Shown here piece after piece: positions 1 to 12,445 of a stretch of 64,000 nt of DNA. Each line of letters begins with the position of its first letter. Positions within the stretch are counted from its first letter, which is position 1. Position numbers and translations under genes: made by a program. Under the pieces are notes generated by a model. It was not told the DNA's origin. It saw only the letters and a program-made list of their open reading frames with translations, and did not search any database. Source of the DNA: Asterias rubens (Eukaryota; Echinodermata; Asteroidea; Forcipulatida; Asteriidae); the NCBI RefSeq assembly GCF_902459465.1, contig NW_022985699.1:197001-261000 (forward strand). Reading direction: 5' to 3'.

Positions 1-869
1 GCCACTGGTTGCTGATGACAGTTTACTGTCGTTTCTTGAGCGATAGACCTTTGGTGGTATGCCACTGATTGCTGATGTCTGTTCATTGTCATTTCATAAG
101 CGACAGGCTTTTAGTGGTATGTCACTGATTGCCAATGTTGCTTAACTTTACTTTCTTGAGCGACAGACCTTTGGTTAAATGCCACTGGTTGCCAATGTTG
201 TCTAACTTTACTTTCTTGAGCGACAGACCTTTGGTTAAATGCCACTGGTTGCCAATGTTGTCTAACTTTACTTTCTTGAGCAGCAGACCTTTGGTTAAAT
301 GCCACTGGTTGCCAATGTTGCTTAACTTTACTTTCTTAAACAAAAGACCTTTGGTTGTATGCCACTGGTTGCAAATGTTGCTTTACTTTACTTTCTTGAG
401 CAACAGACCTTTGGTTAAATGCCACTGATTGCCAATGTTGCTATGCTTTACTTTCTTGAGCAGCAGACCTTTGGTTAATGGTGCTGGTTGCCAATATTGC
501 TTTACTTTACTGTCTTGAGCGACAGACCTTTTGGTTAAATGCCACTGGTTGCCAATGTTGCTATACTTTACTTTCTTCAGCGACAGACCTTTGGTGGTAA
601 GGCCACTGGTTGCAAATGTTGATTTGGTTTACTTTCTTGAGCGACAGACCTTTGATTAAATGTCACTGGTTGCCAATGTTGCCATACTTTACTTTCTTGA
701 GCGACAGACCTTTGGTTAAACGCCGCTGGTTGCCAATGTTGCTGAACTTGATTTTGTGAGCGACAGACCTTTGGTTAAACGCCACTGGTTGCCAATGTTG
801 CTGAACTTGATTTTGTGAGCGACAGACCTTTGGTTAAATGCCACTGGTTGCCAATGTTGCTTTACTTTC

Positions 870-1780
870 CTTACTTGAGCAACAGACCTTTGGTTGTATG
901 CCACTGGTTGCCAATGTTGCTTTACTTTACTTACTCGAGCAACAGACCTTTTGGTTAAATGCCACTGGTTGCCAATGTTGCTATACTTTACTTTCTTGAG
1001 CGACAGACCTTTGGTTGTATGCCACTGGTTGCCAATGTTGCTTAACTTTACTTTCTTGAGCGACGGACCTTTGGTGGTATGCCACGGGTTGCCAATGTTG
1101 CTTTACTTTCCTTACTTGAGCAACAGACCTTTGGTTGTATGCCACTGGTTGCCAATGTTGCTTTACTTTCCTTACTTGAGCAACAGACCTTTGGTTGTAT
1201 GCCACTGGTTGCCAATGTTGCTTTACTTTACTTACTCGAGCAACAGACCTTTTGGTTAAATGCCACTGGTTGCCAATGTTGCTATACTTTACTTTCTTGA
1301 GCGACAGACCTTTGGTTGTATGCCACTGGTTGCCAATGTTGCTTAACTTTACTTTTTTGAGCGACGGACCTTTGGTGGTATGCCACGGGTTGCCAATGTT
1401 GCTTTACTTTCCTTACTTGAGCAACAGACCTTTGGTTGTATGCCACTGGTTGCCAATGTTGCTTTACTTTCCTTACTTGAGCAACAGACCTTTGGTTGTA
1501 TGCCACTGGTTGCCAATGTTGCTTTACTTTACTTACTCGAGCAACAGACCTTTTGGTTAAATGCCACTGGTTGCCAATGTTGCTATACTTTACTTTCTTG
1601 AGCGACAGACCTTTGGTTGTATGCCACTGGTTGCCAATGTTGCTTAACTTTACTTTCTTGAGCGACGGACCTTTGGTGGTATGCCACGGGTTGCCAATGT
1701 TGCTTTACTTTACTGTCTTGAGCGACAGACCTTTGGTTAAATGCCACTGGTTGCCAATGTTGCTTTACCTTACTTTCTTG
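870..1780. repeat. 301-bp higher-order repeat in the satellite
   Basis: Blocks of five monomers repeat with a 301-bp offset: a monomer run beginning near 894 recurs near 1195 and again near 1496 with almost no differences. The extra base comes from a unit reading CCTTTTGG instead of CCTTTGG, which travels with each copy. This shows local amplification of a five-unit block. Confidence 0.85.
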
Positions 1781-1849
1781 AGCAACAGACCTTTGGTTGT
1801 ATGCCACTGGTTGCCAATGTTGCTTCACTTTACTTTCTTGATCGACAGA

Positions 1850-4480
1850 CCTTTAAATGCCACTGGTTGCCAATGTTGCACAACTTTACTTTCTTGAGCA
1901 GCAGGCCTTTGGTTAAATGCCACTGGTTGCCAATGTTGCTTTACTTTACTTTCACGACAACAGACCTTTGGTTAATCGCCACTGGTTGCCAATGTTGCTT
2001 TACTTTACTTTTTTTGAGCAACAGACCTTTGGTTGTATGCCACTGGTTGCCAATGTTGCTTTACTTTACTTTCATATGCAACATACCTTTGGTTAAATGC
2101 CACTGGTTGCCTATGTTGCTTTACTTTACTTTCTTGAGGGACATACCTTTGGTTAAATGTCACTGGTTGCCAATGTTGCTTTACTTTACTTTCATGAGCA
2201 ACAGACTTTTGGTTAAATGCCACTGGTTGCCAATGTTGCTTTACTTTAATTTCTTGAGCAACAGACCTTTAGTTAAGCGCACTGGTTGTTAATGTTGCTT
2301 TAGTTTACTTCCTTGAGCGACAGACCTTAGGTTAAATGCCACTGGTTGCCAATGTTGCTTAACTTTACTTTCTTGAGCGACAGACCTTTGGTTGTATGCC
2401 ACTGGTTGCCAATGTTGCTTAACTTTACTTTCTTGAGCAACAGACCTTTGGTTGTATGCCACTGGTTGCCAATGTTGCTTAACTTTACTTTCTTGAGCGA
2501 CAGACCTTTGGTTGTATGCCACTGGTTGCCAATGTTGCTTAACTTTACTTACTTGAGCGACAGACCTTTGGTTGTATGCCACTGGTTGCCAATGTTGCTT
2601 TACTTTCCTTACTTGAGCAACAGACCTTTGGTTGTATGCCACTGGTTGCCAATGTTGCTTTACTTTACTTACTTGAGCAACAGACCTTTGGTTGTATGCC
2701 ACTGGTTGCCAATGTTGCTTAACTTTACTTTCTTGAGCGACAGACCTTTGGTTGTATGCCACTGGTTGCCAATGTTGCTTTACTTTACTTACTTGAGCAA
2801 CAGACCTTTGGTTAAACGCCACTGGTTGCCAATGTTGCTTTACTTTCCTTACTTGAGCAACAGACCTTTGGTTGTATGCCACTGGTTGCCAATGTTGCTT
2901 TACTTTACTTACTTGAGCAACAGACCTTTGGTTAAACGCCACTGGTTGCCAATGTTGCTTTACTTTACTTTCATGAGCAACAGACCTTTGGTTGTATGCC
3001 ACTGGTTGCCAATGTTGCTTTACTTTCCTTACTTGAGCAACAGACCTTTGGTTAAACGCCACTGGTTGACAATGTTGCTTTACTTTACTTACTTGAGCAA
3101 CAGACCTTTGGTTAAACGCCACTGGTTGACAATGTTGCTTTACTTTACTTTCTTGATCGACAGACCTTTAAATGCCACTGGTTGCCAATGTTGCACAACT
3201 TTACTTTCTTGAGCAGCAGGCCTTTGGTTAAATGCCACTGGTTGCCAATGTTGCTTTACTTTACTTTCACGACAACAGACCTTTGGTTAATCGCCACTGG
3301 TTGCCAATGTTGCTTTACTTTACTTTTTTTGAGCAACAGACCTTTGGTTGTATGCCACTGGTTGCCAATGTTGCTTTACTTTACTTTCATATGCAACATA
3401 CCTTTGGTTAAATGCCACTGGTTGCCTATGTTGCTTTACTTTACTTTCTTGAGGGACATACCTTTGGTTAAATGTCACTGGTTGCCAATGTTGCTTTACT
3501 TTACTTTCATGAGCAACAGACTTTTGGTTAAATGCCACTGGTTGCCAATGTTGCTTTACTTTAATTTCTTGAGCAACAGACCTTTAGTTAAGCGCACTGG
3601 TTGTTAATGTTGCTTTAGTTTACTTCCTTGAGCGACAGACCTTAGGTTAAATGCCACTGGTTGCCAATGTTGCTTAACTTTACTTTCTTGAGCGACAGAC
3701 CTTTGGTTGTATGCCACTGGTTGCCAATGTTGCTTAACTTTACTTTCTTGAGCAACAGACCTTTGGTTGTATGCCACTGGTTGCCAATGTTGCTTAACTT
3801 TACTTTCTTGAGCGACAGACCTTTGGTTGTATGCCACTGGTTGCCAATGTTGCTTAACTTTACTTACTTGAGCGACAGACCTTTGGTTGTATGCCACTGG
3901 TTGCCAATGTTGCTTTACTTTCCTTACTTGAGCAACAGACCTTTGGTTGTATGCCACTGGTTGCCAATGTTGCTTTACTTTCCTTACTTGAGCAACAGAC
4001 CTTTGGTTGTATGCCACTGGTTGCCAATGTTGCTTAACTTTACTTTCTTGAGCGACAGACCTTTGGTTGTATGCCACTGGTTGCCAATGTTGCTTTACTT
4101 TACTTACTTGAGCAACAGACCTTTGGTTAAACGCCACTGGTTGCCAATGTTGCTTTACTTTCCTTACTTGAGCAACAGACCTTTGGTTGTATGCCACTGG
4201 TTGCCAATGTTGCTTTACTTTACTTACTTGAGCAACAGACCTTTGGTTAAACGCCACTGGTTGCCAATGTTGCTTTACTTTACTTTCATGAGCAACAGAC
4301 CTTTGGTTGTATGCCACTGGTTGCCAATGTTGCTTTACTTTCCTTACTTGAGCAACAGACCTTTGGTTAAACGCCACTGGTTGACAATGTTGCTTTACTT
4401 TACTTACTTGAGCAACAGACCTTTGGTTAAACGCCACTGGTTGACAATGTTGCTTTACTTTACTTTCATGAGCAACAGAC
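1850..4480. repeat. ~1315-bp higher-order repeat, two copies
   Basis: A diagnostic run of aberrant monomers (a 54-bp unit ending CCTTTAAATGCC, a unit with TTTCACGACAACAG, one with TTTTTTTGAGC, one with CATATGCAACATACC) appears at about 1850-2290 and again at about 3165-3605. The offset is 1315 bp. The regular monomers that follow are also nearly identical between copies. Confidence 0.85.
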
Positions 4481-7400
4481 CTTTGGTTGTATGCCACTGG
4501 TTGCCAATGTTGCTTTACTTTACTTTCTTGAGCAACAGCCCTTTGGTTAAACGCCACTGGTTGCCAATGTTGCTTTACTTTACTTTCATGAGCAACAGAC
4601 CTTTGGTTGTATGCCACTGGTTGCCAATGTTGCTTAACTTTACTTACTTGAGCAACAGACCTTTGGTTGTATACCACTGGTTGTCAATGTTGCTTTACTT
4701 TCTTGAGCGACAGACCTTTGGTTGTATGCCACTGGTTGCCAATGTTGCATTACTATACTTTCTTGAGCAACAGACCTTTGGTTGTATGCCACTGGTTGCC
4801 AATGTTGCTTTACTTTACTTACTTGAGCGACAGACCTTTGGTTGTATGCCACTGGTTGCCAATGTTGCTTTACTTTACTTACTTGAGCAACAGACCTTTG
4901 GTTGTATGTCACTGGTTGCCAATGTTGCTTTGCTTTACTTTCCTTACTTGAGCAACAGACCTTTGGTTAAACGCCACTGGTTTTACAATGTTGCTTTACT
5001 TTACTTACTTGAGCAACAGACCTTTGGTGGTATGCCACTGGTTGTCAATGTTGCTTTACTTTCTTGAGCGACAGACCTTTGGTTGTATGCCACTGGTTGC
5101 CAATGTTGCTTTACTATACTTTCTTGAGCGACAGACCTTTGGTTGTATGCCACTGGTTGCCAATGTTGCTTTACTTTACTTTCTTGAGCAACAGACCTTT
5201 GGTTAAACGCCACTGGTTGCCAATGTTGCTTTACTTTACTTTCATGAGCAACAGACCTTTGGTTGTATGCCACTGGTTGCCAATGTTGCTTTACTTTACT
5301 TTCTTGAGCAACAGACCTTTGGTTGTATGCCACTGGTTGCCAATGTTGCTTTACTTTACTTTCTTGAGCAACAGACCTTTGGTTGTATGCCACTGGTTGC
5401 CAATGTTGCTTTACTTTACTTTCTTGAGCAACAGACCTTTGGTTAAACGCCACTGGTTGCCAATGTTGCTTTGCTTTACTTACTTGAGCAACAGACCTTT
5501 GGTTGTATGCCCCTGGTTGCCAATGTTGCTTTACTTTACTTTCTTGAGCAACAGACCTTTGGTTGTATGCCACTGGTTGCCAATGTTGCTTTACTTTACT
5601 TTCTTGAGCAGCAGACCTTTGGTTGTATGCCTCTGGTTGCCAATGTTGCTTTACTTTACTTTCTTGAGCGACAGACCTTTGGTTGTATGCCACTGGTTGC
5701 CAATGTTGCTTTACTTTACTTTCTTGAGCAACAGACCTTTGGTTGTATGCCACTGGTTGCCAATGTTGCTTTACTTTACTTTCTTGAGCAACAGCCCTTT
5801 GGTTAAACGCCACTGGTTGCCAATGTTGCTTTACTTTACTTTCATGAGCAACAGACCTTTGGTTGTATGCCACTGGTTGCCAATGTTGCTTAACTTTACT
5901 TACTTGAGCAACAGACCTTTGGTTGTATACCACTGGTTGTCAATGTTGCTTTACTTTCTTGAGCGACAGACCTTTGGTTGTATGCCACTGGTTGCCAATG
6001 TTGCATTACTATACTTTCTTGAGTAACAGACCTTTGGTTGTATGCCACTGGTTGCCAATGTTGCTTTACTTTACTTACTTGAGCGACAGACCTTTGGTTG
6101 TATGCCACTGGTTGCCAATGTTGCTTTACTTTACTTACTTGAGCAACAGACCTTTGGTTGTATGTCACTGGTTGCCAATGTTGCTTTGCTTTACTTTCCT
6201 TACTTGAGCAACAGACCTTTGGTTAAACGCCACTGGTTGACAATGTTGCTTTACTTTACTTACTTGAGCAACAGACCTTTGGTGGTATGCCACTGGTTGT
6301 CAATGTTGCTTTACTTTCTTGAGCGACAGACCTTTGGTTGTATGCCACTGGTTGCCAATGTTGCTTTACTATACTTTCTTGAGCGACAGACCTTTGGTTG
6401 TATGCCACTGGTTGCCAATGTTGCTTTACTTTACTTTCTTGAGCAACAGACCTTTGGTTAAACGCCACTGGTTGCCAATGTTGCTTTACTTTACTTTCAT
6501 GAGCAACAGACCTTTGGTTGTATGCCACTGGTTGCCAATGTTGCTTTACTTTACTTTCTTGAGCAACAGACCTTTGGTTGTATGCCACTGGTTGCCAATG
6601 TTGCTTTACTTTACTTTCTTGAGCAACAGACCTTTGGTTGTATGCCACTGGTTGCCAATGTTGCTTTACTTTACTTTCTTGAGCAACAGACCTTTGGTTA
6701 AACGCCACTGGTTGCCAATGTTGCTTTGCTTTACTTACTTGAGCAACAGACCTTTGGTTGTATGCCCCTGGTTGCCAATGTTGCTTTACTTTACTTTCTT
6801 GAGCAACAGACCTTTGGTTGTATGCCACTGGTTGCCAATGTTGCTTTACTTTACTTTCTTGAGCAGCAGACCTTTGGTTGTATGCCTCTGGTTGCCAATG
6901 TTGCTTTACTTTACTTTCTTGAGCGACAGACCTTTGGTTGTATGCCACTGGTTGCCAATGTTGCTTTACTTTACTTTCTTGAGCAACAGACCTTTGGTTG
7001 TATGCCACTGGTTGCCAATGTTGCTTTACTTTACTTTCTTGAGCAGCAGACCTTTGGTTGTATGCCACTGGTTGCCAATGTTGCTTTACTTTACTTTCTT
7101 GAGCGACAGACCTTTGGTTGTATGCCACTGGTTGCCAATGTTGCTTTACTTTACTTTCTTGAGCGACAGACCTTTGGTTGTATGCCTCTGGTTGCCAATG
7201 TTGCTTTACTTTACTTTCTTGAGCGACAGACCTTTGGTTGTATGCCACTGGTTGCCAATGTTGCTTTACTTTACTTTCTTGAGCAACAGACCTTTGGTTG
7301 TATGCCACTGGTTGCCAATGTTGCTTTACTTTCCTTACTTGAGCAACAGACCTTTGGTTAAACGCCACTGGTTGCCAATGTTGCTTTACTTTACTTACTT

Positions 7401-8340
7401 GAGCAACAGACCTTTGGTTAAACGCCACTGGTTGCCAATGTTGCTTTACTTTACTTTCTTGAGCAACAGACCTTTGGTTGTATGCCACTGGTTGCCAATG
7501 TTGCTTTACTTTACTTTCTTGAGCAACAGCCCTTTGGTTAAACGCCACTGGTTGCCAATGTTGCTTTACTTTACTTTACTTGAGCAACAGACCTTTGGTT
7601 AACGCCACTGGTTGCCAATGTTGCTTTACTTTACTTACTTGAGCAACAGACCTTTGGTTAACGCCACTGGTTGCCAATGTTGCTTTACTTTACTTTCTTG
7701 AGCAACAGACCTTTGGTTAACGCCACTGGTTGCCAATGTTGCTTTACTTACTTTCTTGAGCAACAGACCTTTGGTTGTAATGCCACTGGTTGCCAATGTT
7801 GCTTTACTTTACTTTACTTGAGCGAACAGACCTTTGGTGTAATGCCACTGGTTGCCAATGTTGCTTTACTTTACTTACTTGAGCAACAGACCTTTGGTTG
7901 TATGTCACTGGTTGCCAATGTTGCTTTGCTTTACTTTCCTTACTTGAGCAACAGACCTTTGGTTAAACGCCACTGGTTGACAATGTTGCTTTACTTTACT
8001 TACTTGAGCAACAGACCTTTGGTGGTATGCCACTGGTTGTCAATGTTGCTTTACTTTCTTGAGCGACAGACCTTTGGTTGTATGCCACTGGTTGCCAATG
8101 TTGCTTTACTATACTTTCTTGAGCGACAGACCTTTGGTTGTATGCCACTGGTTGCCAATGTTGCTTTACTTTACTTTCTTGAGCAACAGACCTTTGGTTA
8201 AACGCCACTGGTTGCCAATGTTGCTTTACTTTACTTTCTTGAGCAACAGACCTTTGGTTGTATGCCACTGGTTGCCAATGTTGCTTTACTTTACTTTCTT
8301 GAGCAACAGACCTTTGGTTGTATGCCACTGGTTGCCAATG
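4440..8340. repeat. ~1255-bp higher-order repeat, two copies plus a partial third
   Basis: Short monomers lacking one TTTAC block, and units with CTATACTTTC and GCTTTGCTTTACTTTCC, recur with a 1255-bp offset (about 4680 and 5935; 5040 and 6295). A partial third copy starts near 7880-8040. Inside, units differ only at a few positions, such as CAACAG against CGACAG and TTTCTTGAG against TTACTTGAG. Confidence 0.8.
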
Positions 8341-9035
8341 TTGCTTTACTTTACTTTCCTTACTTGAGCAACAGACCTTTGGTTAAATGCCACTGGTTGC
8401 CAATGTTGCTTTACTTTACTTTCTTGAGCAACAGACCTTTGGTTAAACGCCACTGGTTGCTAATGTTGCTTTACTTTACTTTCCTTACTTGAGCAACAGA
8501 CCTTTGGTTGTATGCCACTGGATGCCAATGTTGCTTTACTTTACTTTCTTGAGCAACAGACCTTTGGTTGTATGCCACTGGTTGCCAATGTTGCTTTACT
8601 TTACTTTCCTTAACTGAGCAACAGACCTTTGGTTAAACGCCACTGGTTGCCAATGTTGCTTTACTTTACTTTCTTGAGCAACAGACCTTTGGTTAAACGC
8701 CACTGGTTGCCAATGTTGCTTTATTTTACTTTATTGAGCAACAGACCTTTGGTTGTATGCCATTGGTTGCCAATGTTGCTTAACTTTACTTACTTGAGCG
8801 ACAGACCTTTGGTTGTATGCTGCTGGTTGCCAATGTTGCTTTACTTTACTTACTTGAGCGACAGACCTTTGGTTGTATGCTGCTGGTTGCCAATGTTGCT
8901 TTACTTTACTTTCTTGAGCGTCAGCAGCTATGTCACTTGTTGCTGAAGTTGGTTCACTGTTGCTTCTTGCTTGTGCTGGTATGTCACTGGTTGACGATGT
9001 TTTTTTTTGAGCGATAAACCTTTGGTCGGACCAAT

Positions 9036-9437
9036 TCGGCACAGGTGATAGTGAGATATCCTTCGTCCCACTACCCTCTTCATTTTGGAAAATACTTAGG
9101 CAAGCTAGATTTTAAACCTTAATGACAAGAAAAATCTGTCGCTTTTGGTACATGTAGTTTTAAAGTGTGCATTTAAATTTGTTGGCAGATTTTAATTTCT
9201 GGTCTTCAAACTTGACCTTTCAGAGACGGAGATAAAGGGAATAGTTTCCTGAAAAGATTTTCAGAATGGAATCACCACTACTGATGTCATCAAAGATACT
9301 GGATATAGAGCGACGCATATTAAAACATCGCTATCGTCAAGACATCTTTTATAGCTGGAAGCAATTATGGATGTAACAATCAGTTTGTTGTCTTCAACAG
9401 TAAGGTATTATAAATGTGTTTTTATTAACTGAATAAG
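9036..9437. other. Unassigned sequence flanking the satellite
   Basis: No coding region or recognisable repeat. It follows the last degenerate satellite unit and runs into the LINE remnant. Base composition is ordinary for the window. Confidence 0.5.
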
Positions 9438-10160
9438 TTGCAACGTATTCAGAACACTGCTGCCTGCTTTTGGTACAGTCTCCAAGATATAAGCACATCA
9501 TCCCTATTCTTCGCTGTCTCTGCCCACTAGCTGCCAATCACAGACATTTGTGCTCAAGCCATGGTTGCTCACTTACAAGTCTCAACATGATCTCGCTCCT
9601 GCATGTATCTACAAACTTAAAAACTCATATAAACCCCCTCGTCTTCGCTCATCATCACAGTGTCTACTGCAAGCTCCCCACAGAGCCTCTGAACTTATAA
9701 CCTTGTCTACACATCCTTGTTGTCTTCGCTCATCGTCACAGTGTCTACTGCAAGCTCCCCACAGAGTCTCTACTTCGCATTATGGGGGTTGATGCTGCTC
9801 CCATCTCAAGGAACAGTCTTCCTCTTATTGTTCGCCCAGCTACTTCGGTCACTTCCTTCAAGAGTCGTCTGAAAACTCATCTGTATTCGTTTAATGATGC
9901 ACTTTTTGTGCTTTTAATTCTCGTTTTTTGCTGATCAATTCTGTGTTGTTTTTATAGCCAGATGCTGAGGATCTTGGCTAAGGGTGTAAGTGCTGGTAAC
10001 CTCTCCCCTTTTTAAATATGTTTTTGAGTTAATGTTGCACTTCTTGTGCTTTTAATTATTGTTTTAGCGGATCATTTCTGTGTTGTTGTTTATATAGCCA
10101 GATGCTGAGGATCTTGGCTAAGGGTGTAAGTGCTGGTAACCTCTCCCCTTTTAAATATGT
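9438..10160 (+). pseudogene. CR1/L2-type LINE 3' end, decayed
   Basis: Frame-broken translation matches the C-terminal tail of CR1-like reverse transcriptase ORFs: LQRIQNTAA at 9438, DLAPACIYKLKNSY at about 9590, then SRNSLPLIVRPATSV and SFKSRLKTHLYS at about 9810-9890. A ~49-bp stretch of the ORF (CTGCAAGCTCCCCACAGAG core) is duplicated at about 9637 and 9723. The 3' untranslated part, holding AGCCAGATGCTGAGGATC, is itself duplicated with a 140-bp offset (9956 and 10096). Only the last ~150 codons remain and several frameshifts are present, so this is a dead 5'-truncated copy. Confidence 0.75.
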
Positions 10161-10199
10161 TTTCTTTTAATGGTATGCTTACTTTTGTGTAGAGGTGTG

Positions 10200-10561
10200 A
10201 AGGCACTGGACACTATTGGTAATTACTCAAAATACTTTTTAGCATAACAATTTACTTTTTAACTTGCAATGGAGAGCTATTGATAGTATTAAACAATGTG
10301 AGAAACGGCTCCTACTGAAGTAATGTAGTTTTTGTGAATGAAGTATATTCTCTGCCAGATAATAAAAGACTTCAGCTGAAGCCTTTTATTATGCATCTGA
10401 AAGCACACAAAGTAATGCAACAAGGGTGTTTTTTCTTTTATTATGCTCTTGCAAATTCAATGACCAATTGTGCCAAAACTTGTTATTTTATGCATATGTT
10501 GGGATACACCAAGTGAGTGTATTGGTCTTTGACAATTACCAAAGGTATCCAGTGCCATTAA
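10200..10561 (+). mobile_element. Inverted-repeat element, AAGGCACTGGACAC family
   Basis: Begins AAGGCACTGGACACTATTGG and ends with the complementary CAAAGGTATCCAGTGCC, giving imperfect terminal inverted repeats over ~360 bp. It contains the family landmarks GAGAAACGGCTCC, CATCTGAAAGCACACA and GTTATTTTATGCATATGTTG. I saw no transposase, so it is non-autonomous. This is the first of about ten copies in the window. Confidence 0.85.
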
Positions 10562-10610
10562 GAAGTATCTTCATGTGTTATTATCATTTTAATTGACATC
10601 CTGTAAATGA

Positions 10611-11125
10611 GTACACCATCGCAAGCAAGCACAAACGCGATTTTTTTTTTTGCGCTATGAAATTGCGATAAATTGTGAAATTGCATAATGCGCTTGCAAG
10701 CAAATTTAGCGATCTTTGTGGTGCGGCGGTTAGATTAAAGGGACCTGGACACATGCACGTGGCATGTGGGGTCCTACTTCCGGCTCGGGCCACTGGGTGG
10801 TTGATCTTAAAGGTGCATTTGGGCTCCTCATCTGTCAGGATGGTGCCGGTGTTATCACAAATGGTTGACCAACGGAAGTAGTCCCTAGTCCTTTCAACTA
10901 GGGACCGCGTTACTAAGAGTAGGGAGGCTGTCCTGGCGCCGAAGTTGGGACAGTGGACCGGACCCGTCCCCTTAAGGGACGGTGCAATTGGCTCTTACGA
11001 TCTCAGAAAGCGTGTGGGGCTGGTATCCTGGAACCTGCACGTTGGTAGCCCTGCTAATTGAACTAAGCTTACCAGGATGACAATCAGCAAAATCTGATGA
11101 CAAAAAAATACTTGCGATGGTGTAC
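10611..11125. mobile_element. 515-bp inverted-repeat element
   Basis: The ends are exact inverted repeats: GTACACCATCGCAAG at 10611 and CTTGCGATGGTGTAC at 11111. The interior (10720-11090) is clearly more GC-rich than its surroundings and holds small hairpins, for example CCCTAGT and ACTAGGG near 10886-10907 and GTCCCCTTAAGGGAC near 10966. A related end, GCTTGCAGTGGTGTACTTA, lies at about 12284. No protein is encoded that I can recognise. Confidence 0.75.
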
Positions 11126-11250
11126 TTATGTATAATGTTGTACTTTAATAGTTTTATAATTATAAGCTTTTATGTGAAACAAGTTTAGTTCTGGAATATA
11201 TCTGCATTATAGGTTGTGCATCACAAACAAGGATTTGAAACAAACAATGT

Positions 11251-12195
11251 GGGAGACTATACAGCGTTTTGAAGGCATGTCACCCCAGTATGATGTCTTG
11301 CAGTGTATCCCATTATAGTCTGTCTCTTATCATGGGAGTATCAGCTCCTATAATGGTGACATTGTGAGAATGCACTTATCATGCGAAGGTGCGTGCCACT
11401 TCTGCATTTGATGCGGAGGTGTGTGCCACTTCTGCCTTGTGCGGAGGTGTGTGCTGCTTCTTCACGGTCAAACTCCCTTAGGCCCAGGCAAAGATAGCCA
11501 ATCAATAAACTATGTCAAAGAAATCCCCCAAAAAAGAAATGTTAAATATAAAAATAGAATGGAACAAAATAACCCTTACCCTAATCTTGCAACACCAAAA
11601 ACATCAGCTTTGGGAGACGACAGCGTTTTGAAGGCATCTCACCCCAGTATGATGTCTTGCAGTGTATCCCATTATAGTCTGTCTCTTATCATGGGAGTAT
11701 CAGCTCCTATAATGGTGACATTGTGAGATTGCACTTATCATGCAACGGTGCGTGCCACTTCTGCATTGATGCGGAGGTGTGTGCCACTTCTGCCTTGTGC
11801 GGAGGTGTGTGCTACTTCTTCACGGTCAAACTCCCTTAGGCCCAGGCAAAGATAGCCAATCAATAAACTATGTCAAAGAAATCCCCCAAAAACAAAATGT
11901 TAAATATAAAATAGAATAGAACAAAATAACCCTTACCCTAATCTTGCAACACCAAAAACATCAGCTTTGGGAGACGACAGCGTTTTGAAGGCATCTCACC
12001 CCAGTATGATGTCTTGCAGTGTATCCCATTATAGTCTGTCTCTTATCATGGGAGTATCAGCTCCTATAATGGTGACATTGTGAGAATGCACTTATCATGC
12101 GAAGGTGCGTGCCACTTCTGCAGTGATGCTGAGGTGTGTGCCGCTTCTGCCTTGTGCGGAGGTGCGTGCTGCTTCTTCACGGTCAAACTCCCATA
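11251..12195. repeat. ~359-bp tandem repeat, 2.6 copies
   Basis: Copies start at GGGAGAC at 11251, 11612 and 11969. Each holds ACAGCGTTTTGAAGGCAT, CCCATTATAGTCTGTCTC, and a short internal triplication of GCGGAGGTGTGTGC ... CTTCTGC. The third copy ends early near 12195. Divergence is low (a few percent by eye). Confidence 0.9.
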
Positions 12196-12299
12196 GGCAG
12201 GCAGGCTCAGACAAAGATGCACATCAATTTACTATGTTGAAGAATTCCCCCCAAAAGATAGGCCAAGTTTGAAACTGAAATAAAATGCTTGCAGTGGTG

Positions 12300-12445
12300 T
12301 ACTTATTTATGTTTAACTATATGAATTACTATTTATGAATTGTGATGTTAAACGTTATCACGGGTGTTTACATAAGTTTATGTTTAACTATATGAATTAC
12401 TATTTGAGAATTGTTATGTTAAACGTTATCATGGGTGTTTACAAT
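12300..12445. repeat. ~72-bp direct duplication
   Basis: The block TATGTTTAACTATATGAATT ... GTTAAACGTTATCA ... GGGTGTTTACA occurs at about 12308 and again at about 12378. Confidence 0.8.

Larger units (their letters stand above)
1..9035. repeat. 60-bp satellite array, about 150 monomers
   Basis: The stretch is a head-to-tail array of a ~60-bp monomer containing the blocks GGTTGCCAATGTTGC, TTTACTTTACTTTCTTGAGC and AACAGACCTTTGGTTGTATG. Most monomers are exactly 60 bp; a few are 59, 61, 54 or 66 bp. Because 60 is divisible by three and the monomer lacks stops in some frames, long open frames appear on both strands (up to 430 codons near 6256-7548 minus and 468 codons near 3661-5067 plus). I treat these as by-products of the satellite. 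The first two units and the last two (about 8920-9030) are the most diverged, as expected at array edges. The array begins before the window, so its true length is unknown. Confidence 0.97.

Noticed and set aside
3661..5067. Long open frames on the plus and minus strands within 1-9 kb
   Set aside because: They are produced by a 60-bp tandem monomer that lacks stops in these frames on both strands; no non-repeat domain, splice signals or start context support a gene.
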